Source: Acheta domesticus
Lineage: Eukaryota > Arthropoda > Insecta > Orthoptera > Gryllidae
Direction: 5' to 3'
Assembly: GCA_031308135.1 (NCBI GenBank)
Contig: JAHLJT010008756.1
Coordinates: 135,548,949-135,612,948 of the forward strand
DNA length: 64,000 nt
This document shows positions 43,481 to 54,565 of the stretch, piece by piece (positions within the stretch are counted from its first letter, which is position 1; every line of letters starts with the position of its first letter). A program made the translations under genes and the position numbers. Under the pieces are notes generated by a model that was not told the origin of the DNA, ran no database searches, and saw nothing but the letters and a program-made list of their open reading frames with translations.

Positions 43481-45149
43481 GTACTGGCGGCACTTTAAGC
43501 CCAGGGAATGTGAATTTGAATGTTTCAATTTTTGGGAGTACTTTTCGGTGAAAAAAGCGCTGGTCCGGGTTTCTGTAAAACCTCTGAAATTTCGAAAATC
43601 GTAATATTTTAATGTATTGTATTTTGAACCCCCTCCTTCAACCACATTATTAAATGACAATTTCTTTGAAATAAAATGTGTTTTTCGTAATTAGATGTTT
43701 AAATAATTCTATCTGCATATATTTAAACCATTAATTGTTTTCAAATAATTTTGAGTTACGTCTTGCCAAAGTTACTTTTTGAAATAAATTCTTCACCCTC
43801 AACATTGAAGTTCTATTTTTTGGATATAGTATATTCCTCAGTCTTAGGTCTTTAAATCATTTCATCTGCTATCTTTTAAAGATAAATTTTTGGGGGTTAA
43901 TTTGCTGGTATTAGATGCTATAGAACATGCTGGCATAGAAATCTGATGATCTGGGCCGCGCAAGTTTCTTTGAGTATTGTTTTTCTGTTATTATTTATTT
44001 AAACACTGTAAAGAATTGTTGCATATAAATATTTACAAGAAATTTTTTTTTCAGACGCTCTTCTGTGGAAGCTTCCCGAAACGTGATTATTGTATAGATA
44101 CATCAGCGACACAACGTAGCATACACAATATTGCAATTGGTAAGTTACTTTTGATCCATTTATTTTCATCGACGATATATTGATTTTGAAGCAATGAAAC
44201 TAATTCGATTTGATGTAATGCTTTGTGCAGAATTGGCGATACTGATCTTTCATTCATTATTTTTATTTTTGGCCTCTCCATGGTAGCAATGGTGCAGACG
44301 AATGATATCGTAAGGTAGTAAATGGAATTTTTTATGTGTTTATTGACAATTTCCAGTGGTTTTCACAGAGTAAACGATGTAGATAATTTAATGTATTACT
44401 GACAGAACAGGGCACCTTGGCAAAATTGGTTGCGGCCAAATCAAAGAGTAAAGTTATTTTTATAACTGTAACTAGTGAACCTGGCAATGCTTCGCTCTTG
44501 CAATGTATTACGCTTCTCACGCTACTGGTCGCGTGATTGTTAATCACTTTTTACGCTACGCTCTACAAAAATTGTAGTAGATTTCTCGGCTTTCTGGAGA
44601 GTATTAGTTTGTTCTATTTCCTGGTTTGGACATGGTTGCCAAGCATCTTACTGTTAAAACTTTCTTGCTCAAGTTTAGGCATGCACTCGCTATGACATTG
44701 TCGTGAAGAAATTTAATTTCATTGTCCGAGATAACGTTCAAGTAATAATTCCGGCCGATATTTCATAACTGCAGAGGCAGAATATGTAGCGAAGTCGCGC
44801 TTAATACTTAGGGTGCGGCGGGTTGCATAGCGCTTCTGTTCAGGGGCCCTTGAGCCAGCATTAATGCATAAAATCATTAACGTACGTCTATGTGCAACAG
44901 ACATACGCTCATTCCCATTATACTACGCCTATATTCTTCGCGCAAGTGCGAGCAATACATTGACTAAGTTTTATCGCAATGGGATGAACTGTACGGCAGC
45001 GCATAAAATACATTGATTTTATGTATGAGATATAGTAACTCTGATAATTGAGATTATGCGAGTATTTTATCCTTACCAGTGCAATTACATTAATTTAAAT
45101 TGATAAATTAAAAATGTTTATCTTGGATAATAGGTAAGATTAATTGATT
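43481..45149. other. intron sequence, no gene
   Basis: AT-rich intron of the BMP gene. No coding region or repeat boundaries were recognised. Confidence 0.4.
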
Positions 45150-45530
45150 AGTGATTCCCGGCGCATCAACTGGTAAGGACATTAGTCTCGTAAGTGTAGT
45201 GCATGTTACATAGCGCGAGATCCGGCGGCGACCTATGTCGTTTTGCAGCGATTTTCCCCAAGTAGGAATTTCCCCCAATCCCCCGATTGGCCTCCCGAAA
45301 AGTGTGGTAGTTCACTGGGCGCCTTCTGCCGTTGCTCGACGATGCCCCGCAACGCAGCCTCCCTCGCTCTAGTGAACGCTGCCACGGACGTGGAAGTCGC
45401 TTAACAAATGTGTCTACGCAATCTCTCTCTCTCTCTCTCTCTGAATTAAGCCATCTCCTTGCCATAGGTCGGCATAAGATTTGTCTCCCTCTCCTAAAAA
45501 CTCGCGACAATTATTAGTGGTGGTGGTTTA
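45150..45530 (-). repeat. SINE-A copy, reverse (3' part)
   Basis: It matches the left half of the copy at 57985: GCATCAACTGGTAAGGACAT, TCGTAAGTGTAGTGCATGTT, 'GCGAGATCCGGCGGCGACCTA' (truncated) and 'AAAAGTGTGGTAGTTCACTG'. The tRNA-like head is not seen, so the copy is 5'-truncated. A short TC microsatellite (45422-45443) lies inside. Confidence 0.55.
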
Positions 45531-46124
45531 AGACCACTCACAGTAGGTTGTTAACGTTCCTTTTGTAAGAAAGAATAAAATGCTTTAATCTTATTGAAAT
45601 AAAGTATTTGCTTTAACTTCGTTTATTTCTCTAGTCACGCCATTTTGTTTACATTAATTAATGATAGTACAATCATTTAAAGCATCCTCTTAGCTACAAA
45701 GACATGAATACCGTATAGACGAAGTTTAAGCCTAACCTTCCTGACAGTTTAAATGGCTGATTTATTTTTGTGAAATATGACCAAATGTTGTACCTTAAAC
45801 TTAGTCAAAATGATGTACCTTGGACCGGTTCAAGGTACAACACCTTTGACAAAATATTTCGACCAAATAAGTTTTCATTCTATTCAATTATTAAATATAT
45901 TCATCTTCATGAATAAAATGTTCGTATTATGTTCTATATCCTACTCAACCGATTTAGCTGAAAAATTCAGTTTGTCATTAGCATCGGGGTCAGGAGTGAT
46001 AAGAGACTAGTTTGAATGAAACCCTAAACAAGGGGTGGTGTTTTAGGGTCGATTGAGAGAGAATTTATGCAGTTATTGAGAGGGTGCATTCTGCGGTTTC
46101 GCGACTAGGAGGTCCTAGCTTCAT

Positions 46125-47636
46125 GTCTCATCGATGGATGTCTCATCGATAGATTGGATAACTTCTTACCTTAAACATCGGACTCAAAGAGTAGAAATAC
46201 CATACTGGCAGGAAAGGACATTACATACTTATATTTCCAATTCTTTGCCAATTGTGCATGGGGTCCCGCAAGGTTCGATCTTAGGTCCTATTCTCTTTCT
46301 GTTATATGTAAACGATATGCCCTCGTCTATTAAAAATGGAAGAACGGTTCTGTTTGCTGATGACACGAATGTTCTTTGCAAAAAAGAAGCAGTAAATAGT
46401 ACAATTTCAGAAGTTTCAAATTGGTTTAATAATAACAAATTAATTGTTAACGAAAGAAAAACTGTTTCAATGCATTTTTGCATCTCAAATCGGAAATCGC
46501 ATGTTCCATTGAAAATGAACAATATGCAATTAGCTGATGTTGAGGCAACAAAATTTTTAGGTCTTTCAATTCAATCAAACCTCAAATGGAATGTACATAT
46601 AACAGAATTAAACACTAAATTAAGTTCATTATGCTATGCGTTCAGAATTCTTTCAAATTCTGTCAGCCTTCATGCAGCTCGTTGCGTTTATTTTGCAAAT
46701 GTGCATTCCCGCCTGAGATATGGCATAATATTCTGGGGAAGCTCATCCTGTAGTATTCAGACCTTCAGATTGCAAAAGAAAATTATTCGAATAATGAAAA
46801 AATGCCTTCCACGTGATTCCTGCAAGCCTCTTTTCATTGAGCTGGGAATCCTACCATTGCCTTGTCTATTTATTTACGAATCTGTAATATTTGTCAAAAA
46901 TGACCTACTTAACGGAGGGAACATATTTTCATGCAATATTGATATTTATAATTACAACACACGCCGTAGAAATCACGTGCATCAAGTGTCAGTATCAACA
47001 GCTCAGTACAAGAAATCAACATACAATACATGTACGTTACTTTACAACGCATTGCCAGATGACATAAAACAATTAAAGTCGGTATACAAATTTAAGTTAA
47101 AAGTAAAATCTTTTCTGCTGCAAAACTGTTTCTATACAATTAGAGACTATACTGATCGTGAAAAAGAAAAATAATGTAACAAAACAAAGATATATAATGA
47201 ATTAGTTTATGTTTGCATTGTATACATTTAAAAAAATATTTAATACGCCTGTAACAAGTAATGTACTTCAGCTTCCGGGTCAATGACCCCCATCTCGATC
47301 AGGTTTTTGTCCAGTTTCCCTGATCCATAGAGCAAATGCTGAGATGGCCCCTTGTTTTGCTTCTGGACGTAAATGTAGCTTCACTGTGCGCACGTTTTGT
47401 TAAGCACTCCTTTTGCTTGTAGTTCATTTACAGTTGAAATTGATTTTCTATAACTCGGGAAAAAACATTTTTCAAATATCTTTATTTTTCTAAAATAATT
47501 ATTTTCTAAATTAATTTTTTCGTTTTTTTTTTTAATAAAATTCTGGCCCTCAAGAAAATGTGCGCAGATAAATTTCTTTCCCCACACGTCATATACAGTT
47601 TTTACTGTTTTTTTGACTAAATAAATAAATAAATGG
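46125..47636 (+). mobile_element. 5'-truncated non-LTR LINE (copy 2, long)
   Basis: The element starts inside the reverse-transcriptase domain, with a 15-bp direct duplication ATGTCTCATCGATGG / ATGTCTCATCGATAG at the junction (46122-46151). It ends in a 3' UTR with a polypyrimidine tract (47523-47533) and a TAAATAAATAAATAAA tail (47618-47634). It shares near-identity with the copy at 11271 and includes a ~203-bp 3' UTR portion missing there. High identity and an intact frame suggest recent retrotransposition. Confidence 0.85.
46134..47174 (+). CDS. non-LTR reverse transcriptase, C-terminal half, intact frame
   Basis: A 346-codon open frame for the second half of a LINE ORF2, the enzyme that copies element RNA at the nicked target. 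Motifs in order are 'WITSYLKHRTQ' (about residue 8), HGVPQGSILGPILFLLYVND (about 42-61, RT motif with the QGS signature), LFADDTNVL (about 73, catalytic DD), 'WFNNNKLIVNERKT' (about 96), and KFLGLSIQSNLKWN (thumb region). The C-terminal extension holds 'SRLRYGIIFWGSSS'. The N-terminal endonuclease and the first RT motifs are missing by truncation, so the first ATG is not a native start. The clade is CR1/Jockey group by motif style. It cannot encode a full enzyme but has no stop or frameshift. Confidence 0.85.
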   Translation: MDVSSIDWITSYLKHRTQRVEIPYWQERTLHTYISNSLPIVHGVPQGSILGPILFLLYVNDMPSSIKNGRTVLFADDTNVLCKKEAVNSTISEVSNWFNNNKLIVNERKTVSMHFCISNRKSHVPLKMNNMQLADVEATKFLGLSIQSNLKWNVHITELNTKLSSLCYAFRILSNSVSLHAARCVYFANVHSRLRYGIIFWGSSSCSIQTFRLQKKIIRIMKKCLPRDSCKPLFIELGILPLPCLFIYESVIFVKNDLLNGGNIFSCNIDIYNYNTRRRNHVHQVSVSTAQYKKSTYNTCTLLYNALPDDIKQLKSVYKFKLKVKSFLLQNCFYTIRDYTDREKEK

Positions 47637-47639
47637 TTG

Positions 47640-48089
47640 AGTTTTGACACGTGTGAAACTAGATCAAACTCAACCCCGGGAGAACAAATCTAGTGAGCGG
47701 TCGCTCCTATTGGTTACATATCTGATAAGTACCAGACGAATGCCGCATCAATATCTTAACAAACGACTAAGGGTCTGTGCGAGATATTTCCTTTCTTACG
47801 CTCGTCTCCTCTTTTCTCTAGTCACATGCACTACAAAACCACGCATGGAGAAAGCTTCAAGCTTGTCCGGTTGAGACAGTTCCCCGCGGGGAGATATCTG
47901 GAGGGAAAAACCCTGCAACCCTTCAACGCGGGAGGAAAACCACAGCCACCTTCCGGGGAACAGCGAACTCTGCAATTCGATATCGTGAACAATTTTGAAG
48001 TTGCGAGGGTGGCCCAAGGGACAACCGGGTTTATATTTATGGAGATCCTCAGAACAAATCAACAAACCGTCCTGCCTGCTTCCTACAGT
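47640..48089. other. flank of Tc1 remnant, no clear feature
   Basis: Plus frames are open for about 110 codons (47826-48164), probably including frame-shifted N-terminal transposase sequence, but only the part from about 48090 is recognisable. Confidence 0.3.
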
Positions 48090-48515
48090 GAAGAATCGGG
48101 GAAATTCCTTTTTGAATTGGTGCGCCATACCGTGGAATTCAGGTGGTCCTATCATTACCCGCACTGACCCGATTCCTGGGAAAGAATATCTCGACATCCT
48201 CAACAAAGAAGTGCTTTCAATGACTAGCATATTGTTGCCAAACCCTGCCATAGTCCAAGATGATAATTCGCCCATACACACAGCAAAAATGTTCAGGCAT
48301 GGTTTGCAGAGAATCACAATATCGGAATCCCTGGCCAGCACAGCCGCCAGTCCTGAACGTAATTGAAATGTTATGGGCACTGTGGAGCAGAGAGTGAGGG
48401 GCAAATTTCCAATCGTTGAAACAATTGGCGGATATATTGGTACAAAACGGGAGAACATTCCATTTGAAACTATTTAGACTCTACGAATCTATTCCGTGAC
48501 GAATTGCAGCTGATC
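48090..48515 (+). pseudogene. Tc1-type transposase remnant
   Basis: The C-terminal catalytic half of a Tc1-family DDE transposase. Recognisable are 'WNSGGPIITRT' and 'GKEYLDILNKEV', then IVQDDNSPIHTAKM, which carries the second catalytic Asp (QDD-P-HTA signature). The third catalytic region follows after frameshifts: 'PERN' breaks off and the next frames read 'VIEMLWALWSRE' and 'VRGKFPIVETIG', ending 'ENIPFETI'. A stop follows. At least two frameshifts and a missing N-terminus make it dead. Terminal repeats were not identified. Confidence 0.7.
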
Positions 48516-49410
48516 TGAATGCAAATCGTGGCCCAACATCTTATTAATAAATAAATACTTTGTATCTGTCAGGTGATCATATAATACATGTCTATGGGTA
48601 GGCAAATCTTTGTCAGTCTGTGACCTGCTAAACATTAACGTTGTTTTTCTTCCGAAACACGCAGCTCGACAAAGACTTGTCCAATTAGTCAAACTTGCAC
48701 AACATCCAGAAAACGTTATAATTTTGCCTCAGCTTTCCTTGTCCATTACCTCAACATCACGTGAACTCAGTTACTTTCAACCACCACGGGCCCATCCGCA
48801 CTAACACGCAATGGCAATTTCTTTCCCTACGTTCATTAGAAATATGTATTCTGGTCTCATAATAAATGGTTAAAACTTAGGATGATTGAAGATGGTAATA
48901 ATGATATAATTGAATGGTTATAGTGGTATAATGTTGAATAGTCATAATGGTATAATACACAAACAAATCATAATTCCAAAAAATATGTGGTAGGCGACTA
49001 CGGCTCCAAAAATAAAACTTTCCCTTCTATGGTCGACAGAATATTTATTTCGAGGAATCTGTTCCCGAAGAGAAGATGAAAAGACACGTTTTTGTAGAGT
49101 GAGCCGGGTGACCCGTTGGTCGTAAGCATCTTTGAATACTTAAGAAGGAAGTCCCGTCCACGGAAATACCATTCCAGAATTGACTCAGTTCATCTGTGAG
49201 AGGTTAAAAGAATCTCTTCCACTTTTCTTCCCCTTCGTATTGTTTTGTTAAAGAGGCTACGGCACGCGGTCTTCCTCAAGAGTTCATTCATGGTAATGTC
49301 CTTGTGTTCGGGCAAGCTGCAACAATGTGAACAGAGCAGTAGGTGACCAAGCGTTAGGTTCATCGTCATTGTGATCTTTAGATTGAGTTTTTCATCATCG
49401 TGGGGATATA
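48516..49410. other. intron sequence, no feature seen
   Basis: A short ATTAATAAATAAATAC stretch at 48542 resembles LINE tails. Nothing else is supported. Confidence 0.35.
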
Positions 49411-49965
49411 CAGGATGTCCGGGGAGGAAAGGTCGAAATTTCGAAAACAAGTTCTTAAGATAATTCTAAGCACATTTTGTCTAATAAACTGCGTGGATAT
49501 TCAGAATGGTTGTGCCGCAATAAGCACTCAAAAATTGGTTTGAAAAAATTATTTCTAGGCAAAAATTTGCATTATGGAAGCATAGAAACACTCTAGAAAT
49601 ATGTAAATTATTTATTATTTACAAAAGAAATGAATATATTTGTTCAGAACGAAAAATTAAGCGAGAAATAAAAAACACCCAATTTATACAATTCGACTCC
49701 TTTTTTATTTCTCGAGTAATTTTTCTTTCGGAACAAATATATTAATTTCTTTTGTAAATAATAAACAATTTACATGTTTCTGGAGTGTTTCTATGCTTCT
49801 ATAATGCAAATTGTTTCCTAGAAATCAATTTTTCACATCAACTTTTGAGTGCTCATTGCGGCTCAACCATTCGGAATATCCACGTAGTTTATCAGACAAA
49901 ATATGCTTAGAATTGTCTTAAGAGCTTATTTTCGAAATTACGACGTTTCCTCCGCGGTCACTCTG
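49411..49965. mobile_element. foldback MITE with ~250-bp inverted arms, TA TSD
   Basis: Nearly the whole element is a palindrome. The left arm runs CAGGATGTCCGGGGAGGAAA to about 49660; the right arm mirrors it from about 49695 to TTTCCTCCGCGGTCACTCTG. Landmarks pair in order: 'AGCACATTTTGTCTAATAAA' with 'TTTATCAGACAAAATATGCT', and 'GCATAGAAACACTC' with 'GAGTGTTTCTATGC'. TA flanks both ends (49409-49410, 49966-49967), as in Tc1/mariner-type MITEs. It is non-coding and may be transcribed into a long hairpin. Confidence 0.8.
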
Positions 49966-50254
49966 TATTACTTGGATTCCCCACATTAATCAATTGTAAA
50001 ACTACATTTGCTTCCTATCAGATTACATGGCTTACATCTATTTTGCACCAAGGTAGTTACAGTTTGTGGAAACATTGGTGTGAAGAAAGGTTGCAGGGTT
50101 ATTTGAGGTTGAAGTAATATCAGAAAATCATGTGACGGTACCACAGGATTGTGAATAATTAGCATTGTAATCAGTTGTAATTTTAAAAATATGATGGTAA
50201 GATGCACATAATAGTTGTATGGGATGTTTCTTAATATTAAAGTAAATATTAATC
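49966..50254. other. intron sequence, no feature seen
   Basis: No supported feature was found here. Confidence 0.35.
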
Positions 50255-50617
50255 AATTCCCTTCGTAACAACCGCTAAGTTTATTCGATTCTGAAGTGTA
50301 GTGTACGTTATATACCGAGAGGTGGCAATTCTGCTTTTCCGCTAAAACGATAGGTCCCGCGCCGACTTGTACGTCGGCTTTCTGGTTTTTCCCTCCAGGT
50401 TTCTCCCCGAGTAAGGTATCTCTCAAAACGAGACAATCACTGAGCTCTCGTTTGGTACCCCAACATTTCTGGTAGTGGAGTTTATGCAAGTGTACATGAA
50501 GGGAAAGTAAGGGGAGAGGAGGGAGGAAGTAAAGATAAGGGAAAGATGGCGCGGTTCCTGTGTTGTGCGTTGACTCGCTCCCCAAGTGTTAGGTACTACT
50601 CCGGCGTTCAACTGGTG
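50255..50617 (-). repeat. SINE-A copy, reverse, cut by a mariner
   Basis: It shares with 58000-58330 the phrases 'AAGTGTAGTGTACGTTATA', CGCGCCGACTTG and GGTACTACTCCGGCGTTCAA. The similarity stops at CTGGTG (50612-50617), just where the mariner end begins, although the 58-kb copy continues. So the mariner inserted into this SINE or truncated it. Confidence 0.5.
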
Positions 50618-50976
50618 GTACGAGGGTAAATCAAATATAAACGACACTATTTATTAAAATTATTTGGCGTAATGTAGCAGCTAAGTACATATCATTTTTC
50701 CACTTAATCTCTTGCTTTGGAAATGCATTTTGACCAGCGGATTGGGAGATTTTTAATCCCAGCATCGTAAAAGGAAATGGATTGTGACATCCACCATTTG
50801 TGCAAGAAGGCCTCTACTCCCACGTTGTCTCCCAGTGCTTCTTTAAGCGGCCCAAACAGATGAAAATCGCAAGGTAGTAGTTCAGGGCCGTAGGGAGGAT
50901 GTTCAAGTGGAGTCCATCCCATTTCCTCTAATTTGGCGCAACTTGGGAGTTGTAATATGCACAGACTTTCTCGCAC
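50618..50976 (-). pseudogene. mariner transposase C-terminal remnant
   Basis: The frame 50704-50976 encodes EMGWTPLEHPPYGPELLPCD then FHLFGPLKEAL, the mariner DDE domain around the third catalytic residue (the HPPYSPDL-P-DFHLF signature; here the Asp of 'SPDL' is replaced by Glu in 'GPEL' but the DFHLF Asp is present). It ends 'RWSKCISKARD' with a stop. The right transposon end is near 50620 (TACGAGGGTAAATCAAATAT). The N-terminal two thirds are missing; an R1 copy takes over near 50950. Confidence 0.75.
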
Positions 50977-51800
50977 TAGTTAGTTATCTAAACTCTTTAG
51001 TCTAGGTTAGCTTTTTTGATTTTACCCCACCCTGTTTCCACCCTATCGGAGCCCAAACTTGATTTAAACATTTTCTGAAATTTTCTGTCCCCTAAAAATT
51101 TGGAGCAGTTTTTGAGAAAATCTTGTTTTGAAATTTTTTTAATATTGCTCATATTTCACTCAAAATTACCCAAAAATTACGTGAAAAAGTGTATACGTTC
51201 TTATTTTAAGGTTCAATTTTGAAGAACAGATTTTATTCAGAGGGAGATTCTATGTCCAATGCTGTAGTTATAGGAAGACGCTGAAAATTTTTTGAACTGT
51301 TTCAATTTTAGAAAATATATTTCAACGAACCTGACCTGCCTCGTTTTTTGCGCCTCCTTTACGTTATCAGAGGACAAGGTTTAATAAAAAAAATTGGAGC
51401 CATTTATGAGAAAAAATTAAAGATGTACTTGGAGATTCGTGTAAAGTACACTGAACAATTAAATCGTTTTCAAACTTACTGGGGAGCGACATCAGTCAGA
51501 TTGCCTGGAAAACATCAGTTTTGTTGAATATCCTACTTACGGTTTAGTCGCTAGCGTTGTTCACAGACAAATAGACGTTTTGCCGTAAACCAATTTTTTT
51601 GTTTCAAGGACCCACAAAACGTAGCTTCTGAGAACGTGGCTAACGTTTTAGGGGAAGTAATATACTGCAAATAGGAACAGAATTATCCCACTTTTAGGTA
51701 TCAGGGATCTACAATACGAATATTTCTGCCAAAAATGGGCAATTTTTGCTGCAGCATTACATAACTTTCTCTGCATTATGTATGTAGTATGCAAATATGA
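50950..51800 (-). repeat. R1-family repeat, reverse
   Basis: It starts TGCACAGACTTTCTCGCACT, passes through the box 'AAATTTGGAGCAGTTTTTGA', and ends with 'CAGACAAATAGACGTTTTGC', 'GTTTCAAGGACCCACAAAAC' and 'GCATTACATAACTTTCTCTG', in the order of the 22-23.5 kb copy. It is shorter than that copy by one or more modules. Confidence 0.65.
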
Positions 51801-52133
51801 AAAAATGCAAACAATTACCAACTCCTCACGAGAAAATTCAAGGAATCAATTACTGTGGTGAATTTATGATGTGGTGATGTAGTTGATCATCATCTGTGAA
51901 CTATAATCTTTTTGCGTGGAAGGCGAGGCCTCCTGTTATAGAAACTATTTAAAAAAATCTAATTGTGCTGACTTCAAAAATAAAATTATAGTCAATATCG
52001 AAAAAAACATCCCCATACGTCTTGTCGAGAACAGTGGAAATGTGAGAAAACTTTAGATGAAGATGTAATGAAGCTGCATTATCATTTCTCACTTCTGAGC
52101 CTCTCTGTGTAAGAGATAAAAATATCAGAAAAA
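51801..52133. other. intron sequence, no feature seen
   Basis: No supported feature was found here. Confidence 0.35.
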
Positions 52134-52240
52134 TATGAAGTGCTGACTGTATCGGTAGCTCAACTATGTAGAGCATCTAGGAGTATAACTAAAAAATCTG
52201 AGTTTGATTGCCTGGGGAAGCTAAGTCTGTGAAAAGTCTA
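52134..52240 (+). repeat. tRNA-like SINE head
   Basis: GGTAGCTCAACTATGTAGAG (A-box region) and GAGTTTGATTGCC (B-box-like) are spaced about 45 bp apart. The sequence resembles a tRNA with a degenerate T arm. About 30 bp of tail follow before ordinary AT-rich sequence. It is not a functional tRNA by eye. Confidence 0.4.
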
Positions 52241-52841
52241 ACATAATTTCTTCTTAGTATCATCATAGTCATTATTATTGTAATTTTATCATTATTGTTA
52301 TTATTACTACTCTACGTGCTATTTACTGTTATATTTTATTATTAGACAGGCCTTTGTTTTATCTCGCAACCCGTGTTTTGGAGCATCTGCTCTTGTTTCG
52401 GCAATTTGGCAACCTCGTGAAATAACTTCATCACTTTCACTTTTAACGACTCTGGTAGTCCCAGATTTTGGGGTGGGAGAATTCAGCTAATTTAGTGCGA
52501 AGAGGGAGAAAGCACTTATTCTGTCCATAGGCAGTTATTTTCTCGTTTCTTTTACTCTCCGAATAACTCACATTTAGAAAAGAGCAGTCGCCAAAATTTT
52601 CATTGTAAGGAACAATAATAATTTTATTACTATTTTTTAAATTATTTTCTGTAACAATGAATTTAATACTTATGAATATTTTATAAATATTTGTATTAAC
52701 TTTATTAGAGTTTTGTTATTTAATTTCCAGGGTTCAAGTCTTCGAGCAATAGATACGCTAGAATTTAATGTACTTAACAATAATAACGTAATCATAATAT
52801 TATAATAATATAATTATAAATAATGAAGAGCTTGGCGATGA
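52241..52841. other. AT-rich intron sequence, no feature seen
   Basis: Low-complexity ATTATT stretches (52260-52310, 52780-52820) are present; nothing else is recognised. Confidence 0.4.
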
Positions 52842-52988
52842 TACTCAATGTTTTCTTCCCGGCTAGGTGGCCGTGGTCTATTGGACATTATATTTCCAAA
52901 CGTTTCGTCCGTAACTACGACGGACATCTTCAGTGGCGATGTGGTTTTGGACGAAGATTACACCTAGCCCGGAAGAAAACATTGAGTA
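52842..52988. repeat. 147-bp element with 28-bp inverted arms
   Basis: Left arm TACTCAATGTTTTCTTCCCG then GCTAGGTG; the right arm is its inverse with one mismatch (52961-52988). The 91-bp loop carries the hammerhead-like core on the minus strand. No target duplication is obvious. The near-perfect arms imply a young or constrained structure. Confidence 0.8.
52896..52936 (-). ncRNA. hammerhead-ribozyme-like motif (minus strand)
   Basis: Read on the minus strand: CCA, core CUGAAGA, U, a 6-bp stem II GUCCGU...ACGGAC with a 7-nt loop, then GAAAC, GUU and UGG. CCA and UGG can form a 3-bp stem I, and ACGU forms a loopless self-complementary helix III. All invariant core positions (CUGANGA, GAA, A15.1, U16.1, H17) are present, with one extra U after the CUGAAGA as in the 12.2-kb copy. 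Cleavage would fall after GUU. Activity is inferred only. Confidence 0.4.
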
Positions 52989-54232
52989 CAACTCCGGCCG
53001 TGAAAGCCTACATTGGCGATGATAGTTCACGATATTTCTGATTTCCGAGTCAGGTTTCATTAAATAGTGGTAATTGCTACTTTACGGTTAATAAACCTAT
53101 AAATCAATCGTAACTTCCCTCCACTTCTTTTATCTCATAGCTTTGGTTCGAGAAAGTACTGAAAAGAATAGCAGAAACGGACGTTTTGTTCGCCCGCTCA
53201 TGTTTCAGCCCGCCGCGCCCCGCCCCGCCCCACCCTGTCCAGCCTCACTCAGCCCGAAAGGATTCCGGCCTGGCCGCCATATAAGTCATGAATGGGGAAA
53301 AACAAAGTAACAGGAAAGTTGCTGCAGTGCACGACCTGACGCTCGCTTCCTCTGCCGTCTCGTGCCAGCCACGGCTGCGTCGACCGGAGGCGAAGACACG
53401 GTGTTGCCAAATGACCACAACAAGCGCAGGTGACCTCAGACCATGATGGAAAGATATAGGTGAGCGAGTCCGGTGCACAGACCTTTGCTCGTTCTACGCA
53501 GCACCAATTGACGTCACGAACCACGTGACCACAACAGGCGGTACTTCGTTTGAAAAGCCAGACCAGACGCCGGCCGCCGTGTTGCATGGAGAGCGAGAAG
53601 TGTTGAGAAACATTTTGAAAGTGGCGTAAAGTGACAATTTTCAACAAAAAATACTACGATGTAATTGAAATAAAAGATGTAATATTTTAAAAACATGCTA
53701 TACATAAATGATTTGTAACAAGGTGATAATTTTGGTATCTGGCTACATTTAAAATTCCCGCTAATATTGTGACACATCCAGGTGTCTGAAACTCATTGGC
53801 TGAAGTCGGATACGATGCGCGGTAGCTCACTTATTTCCAGAATAATATTTCTGTGTGTTTGACAGCTGGGGTGGGGGGTAGAGCGATGTTGCCACTTACT
53901 CGGGCGTCAAACAGTGATCGTGTGGGCGTTTTTGCATCAGATCACAACAGTAGCAAGACACCAATTGCAATAAGAGCACACAACATCGTACGGCACAGAA
54001 TCACACACACGATGCATAATTCAAGAAGTAATGGCGCTCGTCAATTTTCTGTTTCTCCGCCCTCTTAAATTTCAGTTTTTTCTGGAGTAGTATCGGCAAC
54101 TCTCCAGTGACGTCAGCATAATTTGAAGCCTCAGATTGGATGCCGGAAACCCCTCTCTCCAGTCAGCCGCTAGCTGTCAAGTAGACAAATATTATTCGAA
54201 CTATATGTCTTTCCATCATGGCCCCAGTGGCG
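52989..54232. other. intron sequence, no gene
   Basis: GC-rich patch at 53195-53260 (repeated CGCCCC). Minus-strand frames of about 130 codons at 53249-53647 have no recognisable domain. Nothing coding is supported. Confidence 0.4.
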
Positions 54233-54365
54233 TAACGTTCGGGCCCGCAAAGCCCGCGACGCGGGCGGGCCCATTTAAAAGAGGGCCTATTTTGGGGGGT
54301 TATTTTTGGGGGTTACTTTAAAAAGGGGGCCCTCATAAACTTTTGCGGGTGGGCCCACACTTATT
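54233..54365 (+). repeat. hAT-like repeat fragment (CAGTGGCGTAAC end)
   Basis: It starts CAGTGGCGTAACGTTCGGGC, similar to hAT-type MITE ends, and contains GGGCCC-rich and GGGGGTTA-rich segments. The opposite end is unclear (a GGGCCCACAC near 54350). It lies about 85 bp past the BMP exon donor at 54450. Confidence 0.35.
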
Positions 54366-54449
54366 TCCTTACGATACGGCATGCCCCGGACAGGGTTGCG
54401 AGTTAAAATAAAGCTCCTGTAGCGATGATTGTTGTGGAGGGTGGCTCAC

Positions 54450-54565
54450 CAGCAGCGGCGCGCGGGTGCGGCGCAGGCGGAAGACGCGCAGCTCGGCGCC
54501 CAGCACGCGCTCGTCCGCGCGCAGCCGCGACACGTTGAAGCGCAGCACGTGCTCCTCCAGGGGCT
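54450..54565 (-). CDS. Admp: BMP/TGF-beta ligand, propeptide exon
   Basis: A 116-bp internal exon. Acceptor TGCGCAG at 54566-54567, phase 1 to match the donor at 58564; donor GCTGCTG|GTGAGCC with GT at 54448-54449, phase 0 to match the acceptor at 40769. It encodes EPLEEHVLRFNVSRL and then 'GAELRVFRLRRT', the propeptide strand pair in BMPs where 'FNVS.I...E.L..AELR.FR' is the usual pattern. The Asn-Val-Ser of FNVS is an N-glycosylation sequon. The order with the next exon (LRVYQVL) is as in other BMP propeptides. The exon is GC-rich against AT-rich intron flanks. Confidence 0.8.

Noticed and set aside
47796..48458. 220-codon minus-strand ORF
   Set aside because: It is antisense to the Tc1 transposase remnant, which has the recognisable QDD-P-HTA signature on the plus strand.
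53249..53647. 132-codon minus-strand ORF
   Set aside because: No domain, signal peptide or coding bias was recognisable; it overlaps another frame of similar quality.
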